Assembly: GCA_025800305.1 (NCBI GenBank)
Contig: JAOXRY010000339.1
Location: forward strand, 1 to 7,446
Source: Campylobacterales bacterium
GTDB lineage: Bacteria > Campylobacterota > Campylobacteria > Campylobacterales > SZUA-545
Length of the DNA: 7,446 nucleotides
Direction of reading: 5' to 3'
In this document: in pieces, positions 1 through 6,045 of the stretch
Numbering within the stretch: position 1 is the first letter of the stretch
How the letters are laid out: every line of letters starts with the position of its first letter
The notes under the pieces: generated by a model
Seen by the model: the letters and a program-made list of their open reading frames with translations, nothing else
Told to the model about the DNA's origin: nothing
The model's database searches: none
Translations under genes and position numbers: made by a program

Positions 1-224
1 ATGAGGGAAATAAACTTTTTAAAAAGGTTGATATGGCTAAATATCTTCCTAAAGGAAAGCAAAATATGCTAAAGAGATCTTTAAGACACTCTGAAAGTAT
101 TGATGTAGCACAAGCTAAAATGAAGAATAAAGTTCTTCAAAATAACCTTTATGGTGCACTTGATTATCAAGCAAACATCATTAAAGATTGTGCAGCTTGC
201 CATAAAATAGTAAGAAACTGGTAG
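1..224 (+). CDS. C-terminal part of a periplasmic c-type cytochrome (cytochrome c'-like), 5' end outside the window
   Basis: The frame is open back to the window edge. The codons before the ATG at 33 read EGNKLFKKVD and continue smoothly into MAKYLPKGKQ, so that ATG is probably an internal methionine and the real start, with its signal peptide, lies upstream. In the visible 73 residues the one clear motif is CAACH (residues 63-67), a c-type haem attachment site six residues from the C-terminus KIVRNW. A haem motif at the very end of a helical chain is typical of four-helix cytochromes of the c' type. I recall similar small cytochromes ending CxxCHxxVRxW in Campylobacterota, but no search was possible. 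It probably carries electrons or binds a small ligand in the periplasm. Alternatively a 63-residue protein starts at 33, where AAAAGG lies just upstream, but it would have no signal peptide and so could not be haem-loaded by the usual route. The gene is followed at once by a terminator. Confidence 0.72.
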   Translation, partial: EGNKLFKKVDMAKYLPKGKQNMLKRSLRHSESIDVAQAKMKNKVLQNNLYGALDYQANIIKDCAACHKIVRNW

Positions 225-240
225 GTAACTGGTTTCTTCT

Positions 241-282
241 GTTGATATCTCTTCTAACGAAGAGGTATCAACTTTTCTTTTT
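241..282 (+). terminator. Rho-independent terminator of the cytochrome gene
   Basis: A 14-bp stem, GTTGATATCTCTTC (241-254) with GAAGAGGTATCAAC (259-272), has one non-Watson-Crick pair and a TAAC loop. It is followed by TTTTCTTTTT (273-282). The T-run exists only on the + strand, so the terminator serves the cytochrome gene. The last two T of the run also belong to the stop codon of the convergent aminotransferase gene (281-283). Confidence 0.9.
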
Positions 283-1408
283 AAACCCTAAAACACTCTT
301 TAATCAAATCAGAAATATATTTAATTTCTTTATCTTCTAAGCTAGTACCACTAGGAATACAAATACCCGATTTAAAAAGTTTTTTTCCAATTGAATTACT
401 GTGTACCTGACTATTTTTAAAAGCTTTTTGTAGGCTCATAGGCTTCCATAGAGGACGAGACTCTATATTACTATTTTGTAATTTGTCTATTACTTTTGTA
501 GGAGTAGTTGAGCTGTCTTTGATGTAGAAAGTTGTTAGCCATCTGTTCCCATAAGTGTTTGGCAATTCTTCCATAAAACCAACAGGAAGATCTTTTAGTT
601 CGCTCTTATATAAATTAAAGATCTCTCTTTTCCTTTGAACTCTCTCATTTAATACTTCCATCTGACCTGTGCCAATAGCTGCTAATACATTACTCATACG
701 ATAGTTATAGCCGACTTCAAGATGTTCATAATGAAGTTCTTCTTCTCTAGCTGTTGTAGCATAGTAGGTGATTTTATCTGCCCACTTTTTGTTATCTGTT
801 ACAACTATTCCTCCACCACTTGTAGTTAAGATTTTATTCCCATTAAAAGAGTAAACTCCAATATCTCCAAAGGTACCAGACTGTTTTCCATTGAAAGTAG
901 CCCCTAAAGATTCTGCGGCGTCTTCTATTAGAAAAATATTATTCTCTTTGCATATTTTTACAATAGACTCAATATCCGCCATTTGTCCATAGAGATGTGT
1001 AAGAACAAGAGCTTTAGGTAGTGATAGGTTTCTAGCTTTTCTATCATTAATAAAAGATTGTAAAAGTTTGGGATCTAGGTTCCAACTTTTTAGATCTGAA
1101 TCAATAAAAATAGGTTTTCCACCAAGATAGGTAATTCCAGCAACTGAGCCTATAAAGGTAAAATCACTGGCAAGAACTTCATCGTTTTCTTGAATACCTA
1201 AAACTTTTAGTGCTAGTTGAATACCAGCAGTTGCTGTAGAAAGAGCAACTGCATATTTAGCTCCTGTATATTCTGTTATAGCCTTCTCAAACTTATTAAC
1301 ATATTCACCAAGAGGAGCAATATAATTACTTTTGAAAACTTCTTCTATATATTTTAACTCATTTCCTCCCATATGAGGAGGAGATAAAAAGATTTTGTTT
1401 TTTTCCAT
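281..1408 (-). CDS. pglE: UDP-N-acetylbacillosamine transaminase, PglE-like (DegT/DnrJ/EryC1/StrS family)
   Basis: This is a PLP-dependent aminotransferase of 375 residues. It is expected to convert UDP-4-keto-6-deoxy-GlcNAc to UDP-4-amino-4,6-dideoxy-GlcNAc with glutamate as amino donor, in the cytoplasm. The N-terminus FLSPPHMGGNELKYIEEVF (residues 7-25) and the following SNYIAPLGE are nearly the same as Campylobacter jejuni PglE as I remember it. Family motifs are in place: IEDAAESLGA with the cofactor-ring aspartate D163, SFNGNKILTTSGGG with the Schiff-base lysine K192, HYEHLEVGYNYRMSN (226-240), and CIPSGTSLEDKEI near the end. Length is normal for the family. No Shine-Dalgarno is visible before the ATG, but the product begins just as the family does. 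The gene lies 23 bp after the DUF4405 gene on the same strand and is probably cotranscribed with it. Its usual partner PglD is about 1.1 kb away, past a + strand gene, so the two are not in one transcript. The family is certain; the exact substrate is inferred from similarity and from PglD nearby. Confidence 0.9.
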   Translation of the reverse strand: MEKNKIFLSPPHMGGNELKYIEEVFKSNYIAPLGEYVNKFEKAITEYTGAKYAVALSTATAGIQLALKVLGIQENDEVLASDFTFIGSVAGITYLGGKPIFIDSDLKSWNLDPKLLQSFINDRKARNLSLPKALVLTHLYGQMADIESIVKICKENNIFLIEDAAESLGATFNGKQSGTFGDIGVYSFNGNKILTTSGGGIVVTDNKKWADKITYYATTAREEELHYEHLEVGYNYRMSNVLAAIGTGQMEVLNERVQRKREIFNLYKSELKDLPVGFMEELPNTYGNRWLTTFYIKDSSTTPTKVIDKLQNSNIESRPLWKPMSLQKAFKNSQVHSNSIGKKLFKSGICIPSGTSLEDKEIKYISDLIKECFRV

Positions 1409-1431
1409 ATAAAGATTATATAGAAAGTTAT

Positions 1432-1926
1432 CTATTTATTAATAATTCTCACAATATCAAAAGGGCTTCTTTCTGCTTTTTTGGCTATCTCAATAATTGA
1501 TTTTCCTGTTTGAATATCTATGCCCTGTACTTGTAGATTGACTGCTGCTTTATTAAAATCTACGTTCATTATTTTCAAACTATCATTAAGAGGTGCATTA
1601 AATACTGAACCTATAATCACTCTTTTTGGATCTATTCCCTCTTCTTTGCTACTAGCGGCGCTATAAATAAAACCAAGGGAAAGGATTGCCACTAGAAGGG
1701 TTGAGGAAATAAAGACTTTTTGGGTGAAATATCTTTTCATTTGACTAAAATTTACGATGACATGAAGGATTGCTGCTGCGACAAACACAAGTCCTAAAAT
1801 TTCGTGAAGATCTTTCACGTAGTCATCAAAAAAACGAAAAAACATCATTACTCCACTAATACCAATTACTAGAAAAAGTAACGTTGTTAAAGATGTTGCT
1901 ATGCCTCTTGTTGTGAATGTTTTCAT
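1432..1926 (-). CDS. DUF4405-like membrane protein with a C-terminal soluble tail
   Basis: A 164-residue protein with three hydrophobic segments at about residues 11-32, 41-60 and 72-91. Histidines H41 (DLHEILGL) and H55 (AILHVIVNF), in and near the second segment, could be haem ligands. This fits the DUF4405 family, small integral membrane proteins thought to bind haem b and often linked to respiratory or flavinylated electron-transfer systems. The rest (residues 92-164) is soluble and probably periplasmic. It contains FNAPLNDSLKIMNVDF and ends KKAERSPFDIVRIINK, which looks like a small helical module. The start is supported by AAGGAG at 1931-1936, four bases before the ATG. It heads a probable two-gene unit with pglE, though nothing visible links the two functionally. 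The family call rests on topology and histidine pattern, so it is less sure than the membrane location. Confidence 0.68.
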   Translation of the reverse strand: MKTFTTRGIATSLTTLLFLVIGISGVMMFFRFFDDYVKDLHEILGLVFVAAAILHVIVNFSQMKRYFTQKVFISSTLLVAILSLGFIYSAASSKEEGIDPKRVIIGSVFNAPLNDSLKIMNVDFNKAAVNLQVQGIDIQTGKSIIEIAKKAERSPFDIVRIINK

Positions 1927-1993
1927 TTAACTCCTTTTGGTGAATATTGAAATTGTTCCAAAAAAAAGTAAATGAAAGATTAATGAATAATTC

Positions 1994-2014
1994 ATATTAT
2001 AATAAAATTATAAT
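1994..2014. promoter_or_regulatory. Divergent promoter region: two self-complementary ATTATAAT -10 boxes
   Basis: ATTATAAT occurs at 1996-2003 and again at 2007-2014. Because the octamer is its own reverse complement, each copy gives TATAAT on both strands: 1998-2003 and 2009-2014 for the + strand lipoprotein gene, and 1996-2001 and 2007-2012 for the - strand DUF4405-pglE unit. No convincing -35 is present. A further palindrome, TGAATAATTCA, lies at 1984-1994. Confidence 0.5.
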
Positions 2015-2031
2015 ATAAAAAAGGAGTTATA

Positions 2032-2532
2032 ATGAAAAGAAAAATATTTTTTGCGCTGTTATTAGGAATAGCCTATAGTGGATGTCAAGAACTTGAAGAG
2101 GAAGTAGAGACAAAAGAGGAGGATAAAATAAGTGGAAATTATTCTGTAAAAACTAATAAAGTTAGATGGAAATGTATAGACAGTAATACAGGGAGCTTAT
2201 ATTTAAATACTATTTATGTTGAAACAGAAAAAAATGGAAACGATTTTAAGTTTACTAATAAACTATCAGTTTCATCAGGAAGTATAATTAGAGAATATCC
2301 ACAAGAGGGGAGTATTGATGAAAATAATAAATTTTCAATAGTGAGAAAAGCAGATTTTAGATTTGATCAATTTGGGGATACAAATGTTACTTACTATTTT
2401 TATGGTGATATTGAAGAACGAGACTCTGGGAGTCATAGATGGAGTGGTATTTATAACTACAGCGTTTATACTGTAGATTATAAAAATTTGTGTGAATATA
2501 ATACAACTTTTTATGGATATAGAAGTAACTAA
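2032..2532 (+). CDS. Putative small lipoprotein of unknown function
   Basis: I do not recognise this 166-residue protein. The N-terminus is a short signal peptide, MKRKIFFALLLGIAYSGC, with C18 as the likely lipidated cysteine. The lipobox (YSGC) is imperfect because position -3 is tyrosine. An acidic linker follows (about 19-32, LEEEVETKEED). The rest is rich in Tyr, Ser and Asn with alternating patterns that suggest beta-strands, such as SGNYSV, FKFTNKLSVSSGS, VTYYFYGDIEE and WSGIYNYSVYTVDY. C48 and C154 are the only other cysteines and could pair at the two ends of a small barrel or sandwich. AAGGAG at 2021-2026, five bases before the ATG, fixes the start. It stands alone between two - strand genes. 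It is more AT-rich to the eye than its neighbours and has no AGATCT, which hints at separate origin but does not show it. Confidence 0.7.
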   Translation: MKRKIFFALLLGIAYSGCQELEEEVETKEEDKISGNYSVKTNKVRWKCIDSNTGSLYLNTIYVETEKNGNDFKFTNKLSVSSGSIIREYPQEGSIDENNKFSIVRKADFRFDQFGDTNVTYYFYGDIEERDSGSHRWSGIYNYSVYTVDYKNLCEYNTTFYGYRSN

Positions 2533-2553
2533 ATCAATACAATAAAAGGGAGT

Positions 2554-3159
2554 CTACTTTGCAGGATTTCCTTTATAAATTCTAGATTCTTTCAGATTTT
2601 TAATAACAACACTACCAGCACCAACTATCACATCTGAAGAAATTTCAATATTTTGAATAACACAACTTCCAATACCAATAAAAGATCTCTTCCCTATAGA
2701 AACTCCACCAGCAACAGAAGAGTTTGGAGCAATATGGGTAAAGTCTGAGATCCTACAATCGTGATCAACCACCGTTCCTGTATTAATAATAGAACCAACA
2801 CCAATTTTTGTATCTGGATTAATAACAGCTCCTGCCATAACAACACTTCCATTTTCTATAGAAGAGAATGAGGAGATAACTGACGTTGGGTGAATAAGAG
2901 TTGCTATTTCAATGTTGCTTTCTAAAAGTCTATTGTAGATCTTCTCTCTAGTGTCATTAACTCCAATTCCTAAAGCAACAGCACAGTCTTTATGACTAGC
3001 TATAAAATTCTCAAAAGAGATAGAGTTATAAGCTAGAATATATTTTGGACTAGCATCATCAATAAAACCAACAATCTCATATCCGTTAAGTTTTGCCAGT
3101 TCGTAAACAACTTTTCCGTGACCACTTGCACCATAAATAAAGAGTTTCTTCATATTCAT
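2554..3159 (-). CDS. pglD: UDP-4-amino-4,6-dideoxy-GlcNAc N-acetyltransferase, PglD-like
   Basis: This 201-residue protein is expected to transfer acetyl from acetyl-CoA to the 4-amino group made by PglE, giving UDP-N,N'-diacetylbacillosamine. The N-terminal domain begins KKLFIYGASGHGKVV with the nucleotide-sugar binding loop GASGHG at 10-15. A left-handed beta-helix follows from about residue 95, with hexapeptide-type repeats. VVDHDC carries H133, which matches the catalytic histidine of Campylobacter PglD (VIEHEC in that protein). The chain ends GNPAK, just short of the usual PAKRx tail, so it is essentially full length. Two starts are possible, 3159 and 3153 (MNMKK); GGATGA between them could serve the second. 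It has its own promoter candidate upstream and converges with the lipoprotein gene with a 21-bp gap and no clear terminator. The acetyltransferase family is certain and the PglD assignment strong. Confidence 0.9.
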   Translation of the reverse strand: MNMKKLFIYGASGHGKVVYELAKLNGYEIVGFIDDASPKYILAYNSISFENFIASHKDCAVALGIGVNDTREKIYNRLLESNIEIATLIHPTSVISSFSSIENGSVVMAGAVINPDTKIGVGSIINTGTVVDHDCRISDFTHIAPNSSVAGGVSIGKRSFIGIGSCVIQNIEISSDVIVGAGSVVIKNLKESRIYKGNPAK

Positions 3160-3181
3160 CCAATTTTATTTTAATATGAAG

Positions 3182-3207
3182 ATTATACACTTGAATTCTG
3201 ATACAAT
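3182..3207. promoter_or_regulatory. Divergent -10 boxes between pglD and the S1-domain gene
   Basis: On the - strand, TATAAT (3182-3187) would start transcription about 15 bases before pglD. On the + strand, TACAAT (3202-3207) ends only five bases before the ATG at 3213, so transcription should begin at or within a base or two of the start codon. Both boxes sit in the only 53 bp between the two genes. No good -35 is seen on either strand. Confidence 0.5.
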
Positions 3208-3212
3208 CCTTT

Positions 3213-4058
3213 ATGAATGATTTTATAGAAGTTGGGAAAATCAACACCCTTAAAGTTGATAGATTTACAGATCCTGGAGCTTATCTTATCTGCACTATGG
3301 GAGAAGATGTACTTCTGCCAAACCAATACATTACAGATGACATAGATATTGAAGATGAAATTGATGTTTTTATTTATACAGACTCAGAAGATAGACTAGT
3401 AGCAACAACAAACAAACCAAAAGCTCTTTTAGGAGATTTTGAACAGTTTGAAGTTGTAGGAGTTGAAAAATTTGGAGCTTTCGTTGACTGGGGGCTTCCA
3501 AAAGATCTCTTTGTCCCAAGATCTTTACAAAAAAACCCATTTAAACTGGGAGAAAAAAGAATCCTAAGAGTCTCCCTTGATAAAAAAAGAGATATGCTTA
3601 TTGGAGATGAAAAAGTCGGAAGATTTTTAAGCCACAAACCAACAGATCTAAAAAAATCAGATGAAGTAAACGCATTAGTTCTTGCAAAAACTCCATTAGG
3701 CTTCAAAGTAATCCTCAACAACAAATACGAAGGAATGATCTTTACCAACGAAGTTTATGAAGATTTAAAAGTTGGTGATCGTAAAAAGTGCTTTGTTAAA
3801 AACATCAGAGAAGATGGAAAACTGGATATCTCTCTTAGAGCAATTGGAAAAAATAGGGATGATGAGACTGTAGAAAAAATAAAAACAATGCTACAAAAAA
3901 AAGGAAAACTTCCTTACACATATAAGATAGATCCAGAAGTAGCAAAAGATGTTTTTCAGACAAGTCGAAAAGGGTTTAAGAGGGCTTTGACTGCTTTGAT
4001 TGATGAAGGGGTTATTGAGCTTTTAGAGGATGGGATTGTTTTAAAAAATATTAATTAA
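3213..4058 (+). CDS. CvfB/YitL-like S1-domain RNA-binding protein
   Basis: A 281-residue cytoplasmic protein with the layout of the CvfB/YitL family: several S1 (OB-fold) RNA-binding units followed by a winged helix. The first unit spans about residues 1-68 (GKINTLKVDRFTDPGAYL). The second spans about 74-130 and has the hallmark VEKFGAFVDWGLPKDLFVP (84-102). The third spans about 150-212 (GFKVILNNKYEGMIFTNEV, then DISLRAIGK). The winged helix fills about 215-280 and ends FKRALTALIDEGVIELLEDGIVL. CvfB of Staphylococcus binds RNA and affects virulence gene expression; the role here is not known. The ATG at 3213 is the only ATG after the upstream in-frame stop at 3192 and has no Shine-Dalgarno, so translation is probably leaderless. 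The gene converges on the WYL regulator and overlaps it by 8 bp. Annotators sometimes label this family as GntR-like because of the winged helix. Confidence 0.85.
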   Translation: MNDFIEVGKINTLKVDRFTDPGAYLICTMGEDVLLPNQYITDDIDIEDEIDVFIYTDSEDRLVATTNKPKALLGDFEQFEVVGVEKFGAFVDWGLPKDLFVPRSLQKNPFKLGEKRILRVSLDKKRDMLIGDEKVGRFLSHKPTDLKKSDEVNALVLAKTPLGFKVILNNKYEGMIFTNEVYEDLKVGDRKKCFVKNIREDGKLDISLRAIGKNRDDETVEKIKTMLQKKGKLPYTYKIDPEVAKDVFQTSRKGFKRALTALIDEGVIELLEDGIVLKNIN

Positions 4059-4968
4059 ATCTTTTTAGCATAGTTTCCAAGTTATTATTAAACTCATCCA
4101 CTACTGCTTTAGGTTCCATTGGAATCAAGTGGGGAATCCAATACTTAATCGTAGGAAGTATCTCCATATTGTTTGTAATCTGCACAGAGATCTCAATATC
4201 TCCATTTTCAAACTCTTGCAGAACATTTTGAGTTGGAGAGATAGGCTTTTCTAGGATGTATTGTTTTATCCTGTTTTCTACTTTTAGTTTTACTGTAAAA
4301 GGCTTTTTATCAGACTCAAACCAGATATTAATTGCCTTATCTAATATGCTATCAATATCTTTTGGTTTTTTAAACTTCTCTTCTAATATTGTCACTTCTC
4401 TAATACTTTTCAACCTATATGTTTTTATCTTCTTATCTAAAGCAGAGAGATACCATAGACCTTCATAGTTTACAATTTTAAGAGGGTTAGTTTCTATCTC
4501 TTTTGTCTCATTACCTTTTTTATAGGTGAATGACACTTTGTTGTTAGTGTTTATAGCACTTTCAATTTCTCTTATTTTTTCAATATCCTTTGAGATGTCT
4601 TCCATGTAGTTTTTAATATATATTGGAGAGTCTTCTATATTTCTTAGTTTCTCAAATAGTGATTTTGCAGATTTAGAAAAGTCATCGCCAAAGTTTTTTG
4701 AGATCTCTTCTAGTACCTGTAGGGTGAACTCCTCTTTTACAGAGATATTCTTTGTAAGTGAAAAACCTTCTTCCATCCTCCACTTACCATTTTGTTTACT
4801 TATTGGAAAGCCTATTAGCCTCTCATTGAGATCTCTTTGAATGGTTCTAACAGATACATTAAACTCTTCTGCCAACTCTTTAGAGTCAAGAAGATCTCCA
4901 TAATATAATTTTGAGAGAATCTGAACAAGCCTATAAAGAGTTTTATCATAATCGTGTTTTTTAAACAT
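4051..4968 (-). CDS. WYL-domain transcriptional regulator (HTH plus WYL plus WCX)
   Basis: A 305-residue regulator. Residues 5-65 form a winged helix-turn-helix of the DeoR/HTH_11 type, with SKELAEEFNVSVRTIQRDL (29-47) as the helix-turn-helix. A helical linker follows (about 75-135). The WYL domain (about 135-200) contains GLWYLSAL with W172, Y173 and L174, and the downstream KTYRLKSI (182-189) whose arginine belongs to the ligand pocket of the family. The C-terminal WCX extension runs from about 222 to the end. WYL proteins bind nucleic acid or nucleotide ligands and often control phage-defence or DNA-damage genes. Here the next operon on the same strand is an AbiE toxin-antitoxin system, but the two are separated by 159 bp and the link is only positional. 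There is no clear Shine-Dalgarno. TATAAT boxes on the - strand lie at 4981-4986 and 4997-5002. Confidence 0.88.
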   Translation of the reverse strand: MFKKHDYDKTLYRLVQILSKLYYGDLLDSKELAEEFNVSVRTIQRDLNERLIGFPISKQNGKWRMEEGFSLTKNISVKEEFTLQVLEEISKNFGDDFSKSAKSLFEKLRNIEDSPIYIKNYMEDISKDIEKIREIESAINTNNKVSFTYKKGNETKEIETNPLKIVNYEGLWYLSALDKKIKTYRLKSIREVTILEEKFKKPKDIDSILDKAINIWFESDKKPFTVKLKVENRIKQYILEKPISPTQNVLQEFENGDIEISVQITNNMEILPTIKYWIPHLIPMEPKAVVDEFNNNLETMLKRFN

Positions 4969-5127
4969 TAGATTCTTTTTATTATAAAATTTTAATATTA
5001 TACATTTATAGAAATAATATTATTTTCTTTTTTATAACAGTACAGTTAATATCTGACAATATAATGTCGTTTCTTAACTCGCTTCCATCATATCTGATAA
5101 TAATTCAATGTTTTTAAAACAGTCTAT
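4969..5127. other. Intergenic region with WYL-gene promoter and possible gene remnant
   Basis: These 159 bp lie between the toxin stop codon and the WYL regulator start. They hold two - strand TATAAT boxes (4981-4986 and 4997-5002), a near-palindrome GACAATATAATGTC (5055-5068, six of seven pairs match), and a direct repeat ATATCTGA (5049-5056 and 5090-5097). An open stretch on the - strand (5104 down to the stop at 5006) has protein-like content but no ATG. I see no terminator after the toxin gene. Confidence 0.45.
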
Positions 5128-6045
5128 TTATTCTTCTAAAATCTTTTTAAGTTTTTCAATTGCTTCTTCTCTTTTTATGATGTCCATATTGTCTAAATTT
5201 AATATTTTCCATTTAACAGAAGGAAGATTACTTATATTTTCAAACGGGAGCAATGACCAGTTAGGTTCACCTTTTTTAAATCCAAGTAAAAAGTCTTTAT
5301 GTTCTTTTGTTAGTTTTTTATTAATTGCTTCAATAAGTTCTTCTCTAGTCTCTAAAAGAGTCTCTAAAGATATATCAATTGTCGTCATCCCTCGAAATTG
5401 TTCTTCATAAAGTCCGCTGATATCTATCCTATTAGGATTTAGTAATTTAGATATTGATTGGTTACTACTAATAAGATAAACAATAAAAACATCCATCAAT
5501 TCTTTACTAATTCCTTCATTATCCAAAAGTAAACGAACATCAAAGAGATCTCTTGGATGCTGTCTATCAAGAGCAGCACAGATCTTTCCAGCATACAGAT
5601 CATCCATATGGACAACTTTTGTTATGGCAAATCCAAACTCATCTTGTACTTTTTGTGAGTTTTGCATATCTGTTGCCTCTTTTACAGTGCCTCTTGTTAC
5701 AGGCGATGCTTCAATTTTTATTCTTACACTATTTCTTTCAACTTGAAGTTTTGATAATTTCCCATCATTTTGTAAAAGTTTATGGATTGTTGAATTTTTC
5801 ACACTTCTTTCAATAGTAGCTCCTATTTTTTCAAAAGCTTTTGCAATATTTTCTAAACTTTCATCTCTTGGTTCAATAGGCAGATACATTAAATCAATAT
5901 CAACAGAAAGTCTTGGAAGATCTCGAACAAAAAGATTAATAGCAGTACCACCTTTTAAAGCGAAAAAATCATTTTGTGTCACATAAGGAAGAACCTCAAT
6001 TAAGAGCTGAACTTGTTTGTAGTAGATACTATCTTTGTCCATCAT
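5128..6045 (-). CDS. abiEii: AbiEii-type nucleotidyltransferase toxin (type IV toxin-antitoxin)
   Basis: This 305-residue protein belongs to the AbiEii/AbiGii nucleotidyltransferase family (COG2253), toxins of bacteriostatic type IV systems that can stop growth upon phage attack. Related enzymes add nucleotides to tRNA, but the target here is unknown. Expected motifs are all present: LKGGTAINLF (30-39), the metal-binding RLSVDIDL with D49 and D51, VRIKIEASP (107-115), DDLYAGKICAALDR (148-161), and HPRDLFDVRLL (163-173). No key residue is missing and the length is usual, so it should be active. Two adjacent ATGs are possible at 6045 and 6042; AAAGGGG at 6050-6056 is four or seven bases away, and the second fits better. 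The start overlaps the end of the antitoxin gene by 17 bp, so translation is probably coupled. Transcription must come from the antitoxin promoter, since no internal promoter is evident. Confidence 0.92.
   Translation of the reverse strand: MMDKDSIYYKQVQLLIEVLPYVTQNDFFALKGGTAINLFVRDLPRLSVDIDLMYLPIEPRDESLENIAKAFEKIGATIERSVKNSTIHKLLQNDGKLSKLQVERNSVRIKIEASPVTRGTVKEATDMQNSQKVQDEFGFAITKVVHMDDLYAGKICAALDRQHPRDLFDVRLLLDNEGISKELMDVFIVYLISSNQSISKLLNPNRIDISGLYEEQFRGMTTIDISLETLLETREELIEAINKKLTKEHKDFLLGFKKGEPNWSLLPFENISNLPSVKWKILNLDNMDIIKREEAIEKLKKILEE

Noticed and set aside
1..72. Short + strand ORF starting with ATG at 1
   Set aside because: It overlaps the cytochrome frame out of phase, has only 23 codons and shows no supporting signal.
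33..224. A complete 63-residue cytochrome starting at 33
   Set aside because: The frame continues open and protein-like to the window edge, and a haem protein without a signal peptide is unlikely, so a partial gene is the better reading.
2533..2580. Possible terminator between the lipoprotein and pglD genes
   Set aside because: The only pairing found (AAAGG with CCTTT) has a loop of about 20 bases and no T-run, so it is not convincing.
3374..3748. 124-codon - strand ORF inside the S1-domain gene
   Set aside because: It lies wholly within a well-supported gene on the other strand and has low-complexity, non-family content.
5108..5122. TGTTTTTAAAACA palindrome after the toxin stop as a terminator
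   Set aside because: The arms are separated by one base, so no hairpin loop can form, and no T-run follows.
5108..5816. Two + strand ORFs (5108-5410 and 5553-5816) antisense to the toxin gene
   Set aside because: Both are reverse-strand shadows of the AbiEii coding sequence, without ribosome sites or recognisable motifs.
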